Counted from the stretch's first letter, positions 36,227 to 45,775 are shown. The stretch is DNA of 64,000 bases from Rivularia sp963920925 (GCF_963920925.1 NZ_CAWUDI010000017.1:86754-150753); one strand, 5' to 3'. Notes: generated from the letters alone by a model not told the origin. Made by a program: numbers and translations.

Positions 36227-36516
36227 AAGTGTTGAAGAGCCAAATATTTTTGTTAATAAACCATTATTTGTAATTCATCAAATACCCGAACATCCAGAAA
36301 TATACATAACTTTGTTCAAAAAGCCGACTCAGCAAGAAACAGATAATACTGTGGCGGCTATTGACATTTGAGAACAAATCTGAGTTAAAACAAGCACTAA
36401 TCAAAATTATTACTCATTGAATTGGTAAAACTTCAGATAACTATATTCCCATCTATACTATTGGCGAAACATTTGATAAAAAATACGGTAAAGCAATTAC
36501 CAAGATACTCAAATAA
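36227..36516 (+). pseudogene. possible 3' part of the interrupted gene, frameshifted
   Basis: Forward-strand coding-like sequence: VEEPNIFVNKPLFVIHQ, HPEIYITLFKKPTQQETD, a stop after NTVAAIDI, then in a second frame TFENKSELKQALIKIITH and, after another stop, IGKTSDNYIPIYTIGETFDK and KYGKAITKILK ending at 36516. The continuity of sense across frames indicates a decayed gene. It may belong to the 5' part at 35394, split by the transposase fragment, but that link is inferred from order and orientation only. Confidence 0.5.
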
Positions 36517-36596
36517 TTAAACATGAGCGGTAATTTAGTCAATTTTTTACAGTCTTGCAATTCTTTTGAGCTAAAGAAAACAGGTAATATATGGCA

Positions 36597-36665
36597 AGTA
36601 GCAGTTATCAGTGAACAGTAACCAGTAACCATTAACCAGTAACCAGTTAGGAGTTAGGAGTAATT
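36597..36665. repeat. short tandem repeats (CAGTAAC, GGAGTTA)
   Basis: Heptamer runs: GTAACCA/TTAACCA units followed by GTTAGGA units, in the spacer before hppD. Same family as repeats at 56250 and 56940. Confidence 0.75.
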
Positions 36666-36845
36666 AAGGTTAAAGGCTAAAATTATCCTTGTCCCCTTGT
36701 CTTTGCATCTCCCCTTTCTCCCATGCTTTAAAAGAAATTTTGCTCAAAAATAGCGATTTCCTGCTTAGGAGTGACTTGAAATTCTAGCAAAAAAGGCAGA
36801 ATTAACACACAGACAAGCAGAATAGTGCCTTTTTCTTCAATCAAA

Positions 36846-37925
36846 ATGAGAATTGCTTACGTTCACTTCTATGTTGAAGATGCTAAAACTTGGTGTGATT
36901 GGTTTGTACATCATCTTGGTTTTCATAAATTAGATGATGATGCTCTTAAGAGTAGTTTTCCCGGTAGGGGAGATACAGCTTCTCATACCTCCACCGAAGT
37001 AGTCAAAAGCGGCTTGGTTTGCTTTGTGCTGTCTTCACCAATATCATCTATCAGCCCAGTGACAAAATATCTACGTCAACATCCACCGGGAGTTGTAGAT
37101 ATCGCGTTTGAGGTAGAGAATTTATCCGCGATTATTGCCCTAGCAGAGCGATCGGGAACAAAGGTAACACAGCCCACCGTGGAATATCAAGAAGATAAAA
37201 ATTATATTAAGCAGGCATCTGTTGTTGCCTGGGGAGGGCTTACACATACTTTATTGGAAAAACAATTAACATCAGATGTTGTTGAAAATTATTCTTCGAC
37301 AAATTCCATCCAAGCAATAGATCATATCGTCTTGAATGTTCCCGTGGGGGATCTAAAAGCTGCTGTTGCTTGGTACGAGGATATTCTCGGTTTTCGCGGG
37401 CAGCAGAAATTTAATATTCAAACCGAATATTCTGCTTTGCACAGCCAAGTAATGGTTTCTCCCGATGGTAGCGTGCAATTACCAATTAACGAACCTGCAA
37501 CTCCCAATTCCCAAATTCAAGAGTTTCTTAACGCTAATCGAGGAGCAGGTATTCAGCATATAGCTTTACAAACCAGCGATATTATTCGCAGTATCGCTCA
37601 ATTTCGCAGCCGTGGAGTTTCTTTTCTCCCCATCTCTAAAAATTACTATTCCCGCTTGAAAGAGCGAACAAATTTACCTCTTTTACCAAATGAACTCAAC
37701 TATATTGCCGAACAAGAAATTTTGGTAGATTGGAAAGAAGATTTTCCGAATGCTTTACTTTTACAAATTTTTACCCAGCCTATTTTCCCTCAACCAACTT
37801 TTTTCTTTGAGTTTATCGAGCGTCGGGAATGCGCTCAAGGTTTCGGAGAAGGCAATTTTCGCGCTTTATTTGAAGCAATGGAACTTGAACAAATTAAACG
37901 GGGAAGTTTACAGGTTAAAGGTTAA
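36846..37925 (+). CDS. hppD: 4-hydroxyphenylpyruvate dioxygenase
   Basis: Non-haem iron dioxygenase converting 4-hydroxyphenylpyruvate to homogentisate, for tocopherol synthesis in cyanobacteria and tyrosine breakdown. The start chosen is ATG 36846 (MRIAYVHFYVEDAKTW); GTG 36825 is a possible alternative adding seven residues. Two glyoxalase-type domains: about 1-145 and 155-350. Iron ligands are visible in QAIDHIVLNV and GIQHIALQTS (His) and in FFFEFIERRECAQGFGEGNF (Glu), the last being the diagnostic C-terminal motif with GFGEGNF. About 359 residues, the normal size. Monocistronic, with tandem repeats upstream. Confidence 0.93.
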   Translation: MRIAYVHFYVEDAKTWCDWFVHHLGFHKLDDDALKSSFPGRGDTASHTSTEVVKSGLVCFVLSSPISSISPVTKYLRQHPPGVVDIAFEVENLSAIIALAERSGTKVTQPTVEYQEDKNYIKQASVVAWGGLTHTLLEKQLTSDVVENYSSTNSIQAIDHIVLNVPVGDLKAAVAWYEDILGFRGQQKFNIQTEYSALHSQVMVSPDGSVQLPINEPATPNSQIQEFLNANRGAGIQHIALQTSDIIRSIAQFRSRGVSFLPISKNYYSRLKERTNLPLLPNELNYIAEQEILVDWKEDFPNALLLQIFTQPIFPQPTFFFEFIERRECAQGFGEGNFRALFEAMELEQIKRGSLQVKG

Positions 37926-38073
37926 AAATTAAAAGCTAATCCCTTCCCTCTTTCTAAGCTGGAGGGATGGCGATTTAAACCGTTTCTAGTTTAATTATCA
38001 AGTTGAAACATTTATCATTGAATTAATCTGAATGCGCTCTAATCTAAGCACGGGATAAAAGCAATCCTTACAC

Positions 38074-38097
38074 AAAAGCATCCGTTGTTAAAATCCA
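38074..38097. repeat. 24-bp dispersed repeat (copy 2)
   Basis: Exact match to 27750-27773, both on the plus strand and within about 90 bases of a gene start. No function can be assigned from sequence. Confidence 0.6.
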
Positions 38098-38182
38098 TAA
38101 TCGATTGGCTTATTAAATATTCACAATTGGAAGATAGCAATTCTTGCGATAATCTGTAAATAAACTTTACAATTGAACGGGA

Positions 38183-38869
38183 ATGATAAGAATTATTACA
38201 GATTTTGATGGGCCTATCAGCGATGTTTCCGAACGTTATTATCAGGTTTATCTATTGTGTTTAGAAAAAAATAGCTGTCAAAATCAGCAAGTACGAACAC
38301 TTTCTAAAGAAGAATTTTGGGAATTAAAGCGTTCGCGTATTCCAGAAAAACAAATAGGTATTATGTGTGGTTTAGAAGAAGCACAAGCAGAAAACTTTGC
38401 GGCACAACGAAAACAAACCGTACATACACAGCCTTTTTTTGAACATGATATTTTAGCAACCGGCGCTGTAGATGCTTTATTAAAAGCTAAACAAGCCCGA
38501 ATTGATTTAGCAGTAATGACTATGCGGCGAGTGCGAGAATTAGAGTATGCTTTAAACAAATTTGATTTATACCAGTTTTTTCCTGAAAATCGCCGGTATT
38601 GCCTTAGTAATGATTACGTAAAAACCCGCGATATAAAGGATAAACCGCTACTTATGGAACGTGCATTAAAAGAACTACCCCCCTCAGAAGATACTTGGAT
38701 GGTTGGGGATACTGAAGCGGATATAACTGCTGCAAAAAAACATGGTGTAAAGTCAATTGCGGTGGAATGTGGCATTCGCGATCGCGCTCAACTTGAAGCC
38801 TATACTCCAGATATTTTTGTTAAAAATTTAACTGAAGCGGTTAATTTTATACTTAAAAGTTATGAGTAA
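38183..38869 (+). CDS. HAD-family hydrolase (phosphoglycolate-phosphatase-like)
   Basis: A 228-residue cytosolic phosphatase of the HAD superfamily. Motif I is DFDGPISD near residue 7 (nucleophile Asp and acid Asp), an alpha-helical cap spans about 20-85, motif II lies at LAVMTMRR near 112 (Thr), motif III Lys near KDKPLLME and motif IV WMVGDTEADITAAK near 173. The substrate is not evident; phosphoglycolate phosphatase-like enzymes are closest by layout. It starts at ATG 38183. Single gene between hppD and the CPP1-like gene. Confidence 0.85.
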   Translation: MIRIITDFDGPISDVSERYYQVYLLCLEKNSCQNQQVRTLSKEEFWELKRSRIPEKQIGIMCGLEEAQAENFAAQRKQTVHTQPFFEHDILATGAVDALLKAKQARIDLAVMTMRRVRELEYALNKFDLYQFFPENRRYCLSNDYVKTRDIKDKPLLMERALKELPPSEDTWMVGDTEADITAAKKHGVKSIAVECGIRDRAQLEAYTPDIFVKNLTEAVNFILKSYE

Positions 38870-38976
38870 TTAAAAAGTATTAAAACTAGACATAAAAAAA
38901 TGGGTTTAAGGGAATTAATTGTTACGTTAAAATCATAACTACTTATTAAATAGATTCCCTATTTCCCAACCTTTAC

Positions 38977-39603
38977 CTATTTAAGAAAGCTGCAAACCAG
39001 CCATAATAATACAAAAGTGACTACAGTGGCAAACTGATTCGTTGTAAGATCGGCTGATTGTAATTGTTGTGCAAGGGCACTAGCAATAAGTCCTCCAACA
39101 ATTAAACCAATTATTAAACCAATTAAAGTTAATAAAGCTGCTCTACCGAATCTACTTTCTTTACGATTCAGGAAATAAATACTGACTCCAACTCCAAGTA
39201 CTAACATTAACTGTAAAATCGAGTCGTTTTCAGTTCTGTAAAACAAACTGTTGGCACTTAAACCTAAATACCAAACTCCAGGTATAACTACGTCAAGGGT
39301 ACTGGGTTTATCTACTATACGTTGCAGCCATGCGGGTGATTGCTGTTTCGGAACGGGACTTACGTCGGGAGCTACCTGCTCTCTGCGCTCGGGAAAGCGA
39401 ATGCGTTCGGGTACTTTGATTTTCCCTTCTTGACGCATCCGCAAGCGGTCCATCAATACAGCATCATAAGCCGCTTCAATCATTTCAAGACGCTGACTAT
39501 CGCCACTTTGTTGTTCTACTAGGCGATCGCGTGTATCTTGAATTTCTTCAAAGCTAGCGTCTTCTGATACCCCAAGTTTTTCGTAGGGATTTTGGTCGCT
39601 CAT
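38977..39603 (-). CDS. CPP1-like (DUF3353) J-like membrane protein
   Basis: 208 residues. The N-terminal ~65 residues resemble a J-domain (NPYEKLGVSEDASFEEIQDT, LEMIEAAYDAVLMDRLRMR) but without the HPD tripeptide; the C-terminal half has three to four membrane segments (about 105-118, 128-145, 152-178, 190-206). This is the layout of cyanobacterial and plastid CPP1-like proteins, in plants a chaperone-like protein for protochlorophyllide oxidoreductase. A role in pigment or thylakoid biogenesis is inferred from the family. The start is ATG 39603 (MSDQNPYEKLG). Confidence 0.85.
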   Translation of the reverse strand: MSDQNPYEKLGVSEDASFEEIQDTRDRLVEQQSGDSQRLEMIEAAYDAVLMDRLRMRQEGKIKVPERIRFPERREQVAPDVSPVPKQQSPAWLQRIVDKPSTLDVVIPGVWYLGLSANSLFYRTENDSILQLMLVLGVGVSIYFLNRKESRFGRAALLTLIGLIIGLIVGGLIASALAQQLQSADLTTNQFATVVTFVLLWLVCSFLK

Positions 39604-39714
39604 GGGAGTTAATTACTGATAGCAAAGTCGGAGAAAGGCGTTGTTTAATAAAAACTATTTTATGATTTATTTTGGTAGAAACCAATATTGTCGAATCGAG
39701 CCACTCTCCCAAAT

Positions 39715-39927
39715 TTAATTCAAGAAATTTAGGCTAGAGGGAAGCTCGCGGTATAGCTTGTCTCCCGGTTTTATATGCATAAAACAGCAATAATCTGCTA
39801 AACAATTCTTGCTTTTACAAGAACCACGATAACTTACGATTGGGATTCGGGAAATACACCGGCGCAGGCTACATTGACAGACGAGCTTAGGGCACTCACG
39901 GTGACTTGAATCAACATTTGTAAGCAA
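39715..39927 (-). CDS. possible small Cys-rich protein (unknown)
   Basis: A 70-codon reverse-strand frame from TTG 39927 with eight cysteines (CPKLVCQCSLRRC, GSCKSKNC, DYCCFMH) and an ending KPGDKLYRELPSSL that looks protein-like. I do not recognise a family. There is no ATG and no clear ribosome site, and in-frame stops lie just upstream, so it may be a remnant or spurious. Confidence 0.3.
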   Translation of the reverse strand: MLTNVDSSHRECPKLVCQCSLRRCISRIPIVSYRGSCKSKNCLADYCCFMHIKPGDKLYRELPSSLNFLN

Positions 39928-40982
39928 CGGGGCAGTCTGCGGCTTCGATCTGGGGACAAAACCCTATATAGAAACGGAAACGGCATACTTTGTCGAGCGA
40001 TTATATCTTGGTACTTTCAACCGTGGATTGCGGACAAAATTTGGGCAAGTTAGCAAGGTGGTTAACTAACTTATTATACCATTTTACAGCAATTAAAATT
40101 GCCCGATTGTCGTGCTGACCTCCAATTAGAAATAAGTGGGCTTGCGGCAAAATGCAAACTTTGAAGGCGATGGCTAATTTCTTTAAAAAAATAGGTTACG
40201 GTTTCCGTAAAAATAGTGGTTAGGCTTTTTTGCAATATGCCAAATGCTACATAGATTAATTGGTTTATAATCAGCGTTGCTTTCGGGTTCGCTGCCTATC
40301 TCATGGATATCGGGAATAGTTTACCCCTGAAGAATACGGTTTCATAGTTCTTTTCAATTTTTATCGTATTACTAGGTAGCGATCTTGAAACATACTCAGA
40401 CTGAGTGCCCAAGTAATTTACACTCTTTTTTAACTTTATAATATCGCAATAACTCCGTGTATCCCCTCATGCCGTTGAGCAATTAGAGCTTTACTCTAGA
40501 ATTTGAGTTAAAAACACAAAAAGTAGACATCTTTTATGAAAAAATTAAACTTTGTGTTTTATTTAAAGCAGCGATATTTCTCCGGAGGAAAATTTGTTAA
40601 TTAACCTATGAACTTTTTTTCGTGCCGTTTAACCGCATATAGATTTAAAATTGATAGCGTAACGGTTATTTATATCTTGAATTAACTCATTTTCTAGTTT
40701 AATCTTCAAGTTATAGAGTTGGATGTTGAAATATCTATAATTGTTAGATATTCTCACCTGCCTTATAAGAGCATTGCTGCTTTATACTCAGGGTTGCATA
40801 AAAGATAAAATTTATGTTCTCCGCTTACCGTGATTCCAAGGCATTACAAAACGTAAGTCGAATGGGAAAACGGATTATGAGAGCTTTAGCATTGTAGATT
40901 ATTTTTGCCCAAACGCGGATATCCGCGCTTAAAAACGCAATCCGCTTGTAAATCCTATGAATTTTTTTGCAAAGTGATGGTC
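39928..40982. other. long intergenic region with a 14-bp perfect palindrome
   Basis: About 1 kb without a supported gene. The only striking element is CGCGGATATCCGCG at 40914-40927, 56 bases before the response-regulator start; it could be an operator or RNA hairpin. The remaining DNA is AT-rich and shows no tRNA, tmRNA or RNase P signature that I recognise. Confidence 0.45.
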
Positions 40983-41702
40983 ATGGCTCCCACCGCCAAG
41001 ATTCTTGTAGTTGACGACGATCCTGCCGTTAGGAATTTAATCCAACGCTTCTTGATGAAACAAAGCTATCAAGTGGAAGCTGCCGAAGATGGCAAAACCG
41101 CTTTAGCTCTATTCGAGCAATTTAATCCAGATTTGGTAATTTTAGACGTTAATTTACCAGACGTAATTGGATTCAACCTTTGCCAAGAAATGCAGAGTCG
41201 TAACGGTGTTTTTGTTTTAATGCTGACTAGTCGTGCGGACGAAGCCGATAAAATTCGTGGCTTTTCCAAAGGTGCTGACGACTACTTAACTAAACCCTTC
41301 GGTTTAGGAGAGTTAGAAGTCAGAGTCGCAGCCATTCTGCGCCGTCAGCGCGTTGTTACCACAGCGGAACAAAAACGTTTGGTTTTTGAAAAATTGATGA
41401 TAGATCCTGTCCGAAGAGAAGTTTCGCTCAATAATCTACCAGTTCCTTTGACTGCTTTGGAATTTGATTTATTACATTTCCTTGCCAGTCATCCCGGCCG
41501 AGTTTGGCGACGTGCCGAACTTATCCAAGAGGTATGGGATTATGAGTATGTCGGCGACCAAAGAGTTGTAGACGTACATATAGGTCAAATTCGCAAAAAG
41601 ATTGAAGCTGATGCTGCCCAGCCTGCTTTAATTCAGACAGTACGCGGCGTTGGTTATAAATTTGAATGTCCGGCTCCAGCCCCGCAACCTGAGAAAGTTT
41701 AG
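40983..41702 (+). CDS. OmpR/PhoB-type two-component response regulator
   Basis: DNA-binding response regulator of about 239 residues. Residues about 5-118 are the receiver domain: acidic pair VVDDDPAVRN, phosphoacceptor Asp in VILDVNLPD near 55, switch Thr/Ser in MLTSRADEADK and Lys in DDYLTKPFGLGELEVRV. Residues about 140-230 form a winged helix (LTALEFDLLHFLASHPG, VVDVHIGQIRKKIE, TVRGVGYKFE). ATG 40983 (MAPTAKILVVDDD) is preferred; ATG 40977 two codons upstream is possible. No sensor kinase is adjacent. It is not recognisably PhoB of the Pho system by sequence alone, so a link to the phosphatase island is not claimed. Confidence 0.9.
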   Translation: MAPTAKILVVDDDPAVRNLIQRFLMKQSYQVEAAEDGKTALALFEQFNPDLVILDVNLPDVIGFNLCQEMQSRNGVFVLMLTSRADEADKIRGFSKGADDYLTKPFGLGELEVRVAAILRRQRVVTTAEQKRLVFEKLMIDPVRREVSLNNLPVPLTALEFDLLHFLASHPGRVWRRAELIQEVWDYEYVGDQRVVDVHIGQIRKKIEADAAQPALIQTVRGVGYKFECPAPAPQPEKV

Positions 41703-41708
41703 TGCAAC

Positions 41709-41723
41709 GGGAGGTTAAACCTC
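41709..41723 (+). terminator. small hairpin after the response regulator
   Basis: GGAGG-TTAAA-CCTCC begins 7 bases after the stop, followed by TTTCAT. A short stem; modest support as a terminator. Confidence 0.4.
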
Positions 41724-42020
41724 CTTTCATCCATTCTCAGTTTATGGCGCTCCGAAGCGGGCTTATTTAAACTTTATAATAGACGGGTACTGTAGATTCT
41801 TTTATGAATGCCGTTGCTTCAAATTTTAAAAAGGTTTTGATTTTTATGTCAGAATGCCCTGACATTCTCTACGTAGTTTAAACGATGGTGAAATATTTAT
41901 TTAATTACTAAATTTTTTAACTGATGAAGCCTAACATTTTTTTGTTTGAAGAGTAATATAAATAATTAAATCCTCTCTAAGCAGGATATTAATTTTTATT
42001 TGAAAATTCTATTTATCTAT
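41724..42020. other. intergenic region, no gene seen
   Basis: AT-rich sequence between the hairpin and the strong terminator; possibly the 3' untranslated region of the response regulator or a short unannotated transcript ending at 42053. Confidence 0.35.
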
Positions 42021-42053
42021 AAACCCGGTTTTTTTGGAAAAACCGGGTTTTTT
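42021..42053. terminator. strong Rho-independent terminator
   Basis: AAACCCGGTTTTT pairs with AAAAACCGGGTTT and a T-run (TTTTTT) follows. It lies 319 bases after the response-regulator stop. Because A-runs precede the stem as well, it may work in both directions. The unusually long distance hints at a small transcript in between. Confidence 0.85.
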
Positions 42054-42291
42054 GTTATTGCTAATAACCAATGCGTGTTAATTAACGCTCTCATTTTAGA
42101 AGAAAACGAGTAATAAGGAACGACAATCGCTTCCTTATTGGTACGCAGCGAGTAATAAAGAACGTACATCAATTCTTATACTACCTACTACCGTGCATAC
42201 TCTAACCAATTTTAGATATTGCTCTGCACCTCAACCAAGGCACTCGGCATTAACCGCTCGTAGGCTTTGCACCAGCAAGCGGCTTTCTATT

Positions 42292-42492
42292 TTAAGAATA
42301 ATGATGAAATAAGGTTTCTAAATAAACTCTAGCTGCACGGCGATCGCTATCTCCATTTTGAAGCAGAAACAAAGACAGAGCAGCAGTCATTACTCGGTCT
42401 TGATCCCAATCTGGATGGGTTTCTAAATAATTCTTCAAAGAGTCGTGAAGTGTTTCGGGGACTGCTGCATTTAGGCTAACTGTGGCGTTCAT
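42292..42492 (-). CDS. DUF2811 family small protein
   Basis: 66 residues from ATG 42492 (MNATVSLNAAVPETLHDSL). The start is fixed by a strong ribosome site AGGAGAA 8 bases upstream; a longer frame from 42561 is not needed. The product matches the conserved cyanobacterial DUF2811 pattern: ETHPDWDQDRVMTAALSLFL and QNGDSDRRAARVYLETLF. It is helical and predicted soluble; function unknown. It stands alone on the minus strand. Confidence 0.87.
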   Translation of the reverse strand: MNATVSLNAAVPETLHDSLKNYLETHPDWDQDRVMTAALSLFLLQNGDSDRRAARVYLETLFHHYS

Positions 42493-42977
42493 AATTCTTC
42501 TCCTGAAAATCGGGCTATTAAAGGGGCAATACAGAGCTACTATCACCTTTATGGAAAACAAACCTGCTTCATATAAAGCTTACGAATGTGTGCTGCATAA
42601 AGGTATCGGCAAACTGCAATATTACATTGATTTTTGGGTGGACTAAAAAAATCTTGTCGCATCATTTTGCGCTAAGAAGGGGTAGGTTTGTCAATGCTGC
42701 GAAATGTTACAAAGTTAGGTATCAAATTCTGCCCTCTACGGAATAATCAGGCTTATATACCTTTTATTGTTACAATACTTAATAATAACTCAGTCCTTAC
42801 AAATTATTATTCTGGTTTTCAGAAATCCCCAGCAATATCTTAAGAAGCCTATTGAAACGTAAATAACCTGTGGAAAACTTATAGAGTGCCTGTGGAAACT
42901 ATGTGGAATCAGTGAGGAAAATTCTGGTTAATGATAAGAATTACAACGCATATTATCTACTTATTGCTTTATAGCCC
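42493..42977. other. intergenic region, no gene seen
   Basis: Divergent spacer between DUF2811 and the MFS transporter. No ORF or element recognised beyond TGTGGAAA-type sequences near 42870-42905. Confidence 0.35.
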
Positions 42978-44231
42978 ATGAAATCCTTTCTACGCAACCA
43001 CTTACCGACTATTGATACTCAAATTTGGATTTTGGCGATCGGTAGATTGCTAAGCGAAGTGGGTACGGGTTTTACTTTGTTTTATGCTCCCATATTTTTT
43101 GTGAATCAAATCGGTTTATCGGCAACTACCGTTGGCATCGCTTTGGGAAGTAATTCTATTTCAGGAGTTGTGGGACGGATTTTGGGTGGCTCTTTAGCTG
43201 ATTCCCGATTTTGGGGCCGTCGTCGTACTTTATTATTGTCAGCTGCTATTTCAGCAATTGGTTCTTTAGTTTTAGCCGCAACAAATGATTTTGTCACTTT
43301 AGTTATTGGTAATTTGATCAATGGGTTAGGTGTAGGTTTGTATTGGCCAGCGACAGAGGCTGTTGTTGCCGATTTAACTAATAGCAAAAACAGCCGTGAA
43401 GCGTTTGCTATTACGAGGTTTGCAGATAATATTGGTCTGGGTTTAGGAATAGTTTTAGCTGGAGCATTGGTAGCGAGTACTGCCAACTATCGCTTGCTAT
43501 TTATCATTGATGGGGTGTCATTTATTGTATTTTTTGGGGTTATTTATGCATCAATTAAACCAACATCACATCATGCAGATGCAATATCGGATTCTACTCC
43601 GCCACAACTAGATTCTTGGGTAGCTGCATTAAGAGATAATCGTCTGCTTATATTTGTGGTAGTGAATATTATCTTTACTACTTATATTTCTCAGTTACAC
43701 AGTACTTTACCTCTTTATTTCAAGAATTTTATTCAGGTTTCCGAAGTAGATAAAGGTATGAATGAAACAACTATCAGCGCTCTTTTTACTTGGCACTTAA
43801 TAGTCGCGATAATTGCCCAATTACCTGTTGCTCGGTTAATGAAGCGTTTATCCCACTCCTCCGCGCTTAGCATTTCTGCTTTATTATGGGCAATTGGTTT
43901 TATTTGTATTTGGGTAACGGGTGTTTCATCAAGCTATTCAATATTTTGGGCAGCTTTGGCATTATTCACCTGGGCTTTGGCTATCGTTTCTTACACACCA
44001 TCAGCGGCAGCTTTTGTCAGCAATATAGCTCCAGTAGATAAACGCGGTATCTATTTCTCGATTAATTCCCTTTGCTGGGCTGTTGGTTATTTGATTGGCC
44101 CCCCTTTGGGTGGTTGGGCATTAGACCAATCCCGATTTGTTATTAATAGTTTTTGGTTAAGTTTGGCTGCAAGCGTTATTTTGACAATTACAATTTTACG
44201 CTATTTGCAACGTTTGATTTCTAGTTCATAG
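42978..44231 (+). CDS. major facilitator superfamily transporter
   Basis: 417-residue inner-membrane secondary transporter with about twelve hydrophobic segments. The loop between helices 2 and 3 has the MFS signature GGSLADSRFWGRRR near residues 73-86. Helices include FTLFYAPIFFVNQIGL, TLLLSAAISAIGSLVLAA and SLCWAVGYLIGPPLGGWAL. The topology resembles drug/sugar efflux members (DHA1-like), but the substrate is unknown. The start is ATG 42978 (MKSFLRNHLPTIDTQ). Single gene. Confidence 0.88.
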   Translation: MKSFLRNHLPTIDTQIWILAIGRLLSEVGTGFTLFYAPIFFVNQIGLSATTVGIALGSNSISGVVGRILGGSLADSRFWGRRRTLLLSAAISAIGSLVLAATNDFVTLVIGNLINGLGVGLYWPATEAVVADLTNSKNSREAFAITRFADNIGLGLGIVLAGALVASTANYRLLFIIDGVSFIVFFGVIYASIKPTSHHADAISDSTPPQLDSWVAALRDNRLLIFVVVNIIFTTYISQLHSTLPLYFKNFIQVSEVDKGMNETTISALFTWHLIVAIIAQLPVARLMKRLSHSSALSISALLWAIGFICIWVTGVSSSYSIFWAALALFTWALAIVSYTPSAAAFVSNIAPVDKRGIYFSINSLCWAVGYLIGPPLGGWALDQSRFVINSFWLSLAASVILTITILRYLQRLISSS

Positions 44232-44637
44232 TTTGTTAAAAAAAAATAGCCGCTGAATAATTTTTTTATGCTATCAAGAAAATAGGTTTAATAAATTGAT
44301 TTGTATTTTGATTTTAAAAATAATGAAAAAATCGATTTTTATAAAATTGCGGAAATAGATGAAGAAATTCGTGATATCATTTTTATATAATGGAAACATT
44401 GACCAAAAAAATAATTTAGCCAAGATTACCATTATATAAATAAGCTTATCATCAAAACTGCCCCTAAATCAGCTTCTTAAATAAAAAAAAATTTTTCAAG
44501 CACAAAAAAAATCAAAAAAAAAGAAATAAACGGCAAACTGAGCAAACCTGATGTAACAAGGAACATAAAGCGATAAATAGTTTTGAATCATTAAAACCAA
44601 CGACTCAAAACTAGCGAAAAAATGGTGATAAACTACT
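44232..44637. other. intergenic region, very AT-rich, no gene seen
   Basis: Convergent spacer between the MFS gene and hisIE. A-runs dominate and no stable hairpin is apparent. Confidence 0.4.
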
Positions 44638-45285
44638 TTATTTACGTCTTTCTTGCAACTTGCGATAAACAGATTTCAAATCGACATTATGATGAGCTAA
44701 AGCGACCAAAGTATGATAGAGCAAATCGGCGACTTCACCAGCGATCGCATCTGCATCATCATCTTTACAAGCCATAACCACTTCAGCAGATTCTTCACCA
44801 ATCTTCTTCAAAATCTTATTATCGCCACCTTGAAATAACTTACAAGTGTATGAATCCTCGGTGGGATTATCGCGTCGGTTGGATATTACGTCAAATAATT
44901 GTGACAAAGTATCCGCAGGAGGTGGAATAATTTTGCTATCAACCTGATGAAAACAACTTCTTTCTCCGGTATGACAAGCGATATCTCCCAGTTGTTCGAC
45001 ACCAATTAAAAGAGCATCACTATCGCAGTCGTAGCGGAGACTATGCACCAGTTGAATATGTCCGCTCGTAGCACCCTTATGCCATAATTCTTGACGGGAA
45101 CGACTCCAAAACCAAGTTTCACCAGTTCCCAAAGTCTTAGTTAAGGAATCTTGATTCATCCACGCCATCATCAAAACCGTGCCATCCAAATAATCTTGGA
45201 CTATAGCTGGCACCAAACCTCGTTCATCGTAGCGAATTTTATCGACGGGAATACAGTTTTGCGAATCTGTTACAGAAAAAAACAT
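44638..45285 (-). CDS. hisIE: bifunctional phosphoribosyl-AMP cyclohydrolase / phosphoribosyl-ATP pyrophosphatase
   Basis: Carries out the second and third steps of histidine synthesis in one cytosolic protein. Residues about 10-115 are HisI: MMAWMNQDSLTKTL, WSRSRQELWHKGATSGH, YDCDSDALLIGVEQ and CHTGERSCF with the zinc-binding cysteines. Residues about 120-215 are HisE: QGGDNKILKKIGEESAEVVM and VADLLYHTLVAL. 215 residues is the usual length for the fusion. The start is ATG 45285 (MFFSVTDSQN). No other his genes are nearby, as usual in cyanobacteria. Confidence 0.95.
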   Translation of the reverse strand: MFFSVTDSQNCIPVDKIRYDERGLVPAIVQDYLDGTVLMMAWMNQDSLTKTLGTGETWFWSRSRQELWHKGATSGHIQLVHSLRYDCDSDALLIGVEQLGDIACHTGERSCFHQVDSKIIPPPADTLSQLFDVISNRRDNPTEDSYTCKLFQGGDNKILKKIGEESAEVVMACKDDDADAIAGEVADLLYHTLVALAHHNVDLKSVYRKLQERRK

Positions 45286-45644
45286 ACCAGCTAAATACCG
45301 CCCTTTAGTAAGAATGATTCATCAATTCACGATATCATTCTGTATGGTGTATCTTTACGGGATGTTTTTGATTTATGCTTACGGTTAGACTTCAAAGAAT
45401 CGGGAATATGCCGCCTTACTAATGCATTCTCGGCAGCTCTTAAAGTGACTTAATGATCCTTGGAAAGTTCACCGTACCAATGGACAGCCGAGTTGAAAGC
45501 TGCCCGATAAATATCCTCAACAGCCGTCTAGTAGCGATTGCGAATTTCAATACGGCAAATCCCGATCTGACCTACATAACATATTCTTATTTTTCAGGGA
45601 ACGCTAGTTCAGCTAATTTATTACGATATAAGTTTGAAACAGCG

Positions 45645-45775
45645 TTAAGTAGGTGGGTGTAAATAAACATAACTGTACTTTGTCATTGCGAGGAGGCACG
45701 ACGAAGCAATCGCAAGGATTTCGGGTCTTTTACATTCCGTTACATAGTTAGTTTTATTTCCGCCAACTTACTTAA
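45645..45775. repeat. MITE-like element, family 2, copy 2
   Basis: One end is TTAAGTAGGTGGGTGTAAAT; the other, read as reverse complement, begins TTAAGTAAGTTGGCGG. The interior includes the CATTGCGAGGAGGCACGACG-type palindrome. 131 bases, orientation opposite to the copy at 35233-35382. It lies 47 bases before hemL. Confidence 0.75.

Noticed and set aside
40983..41702. Response regulator as the PhoB/SphR controller of the phosphatase island
   Set aside because: It is an OmpR-type regulator without a neighbouring PhoR-like kinase and lies 8 kb away; sequence alone does not identify it as SphR.
45453..45662. 69-codon frame before hemL
   Set aside because: Runs into the end of a MITE-like element and resembles no protein.
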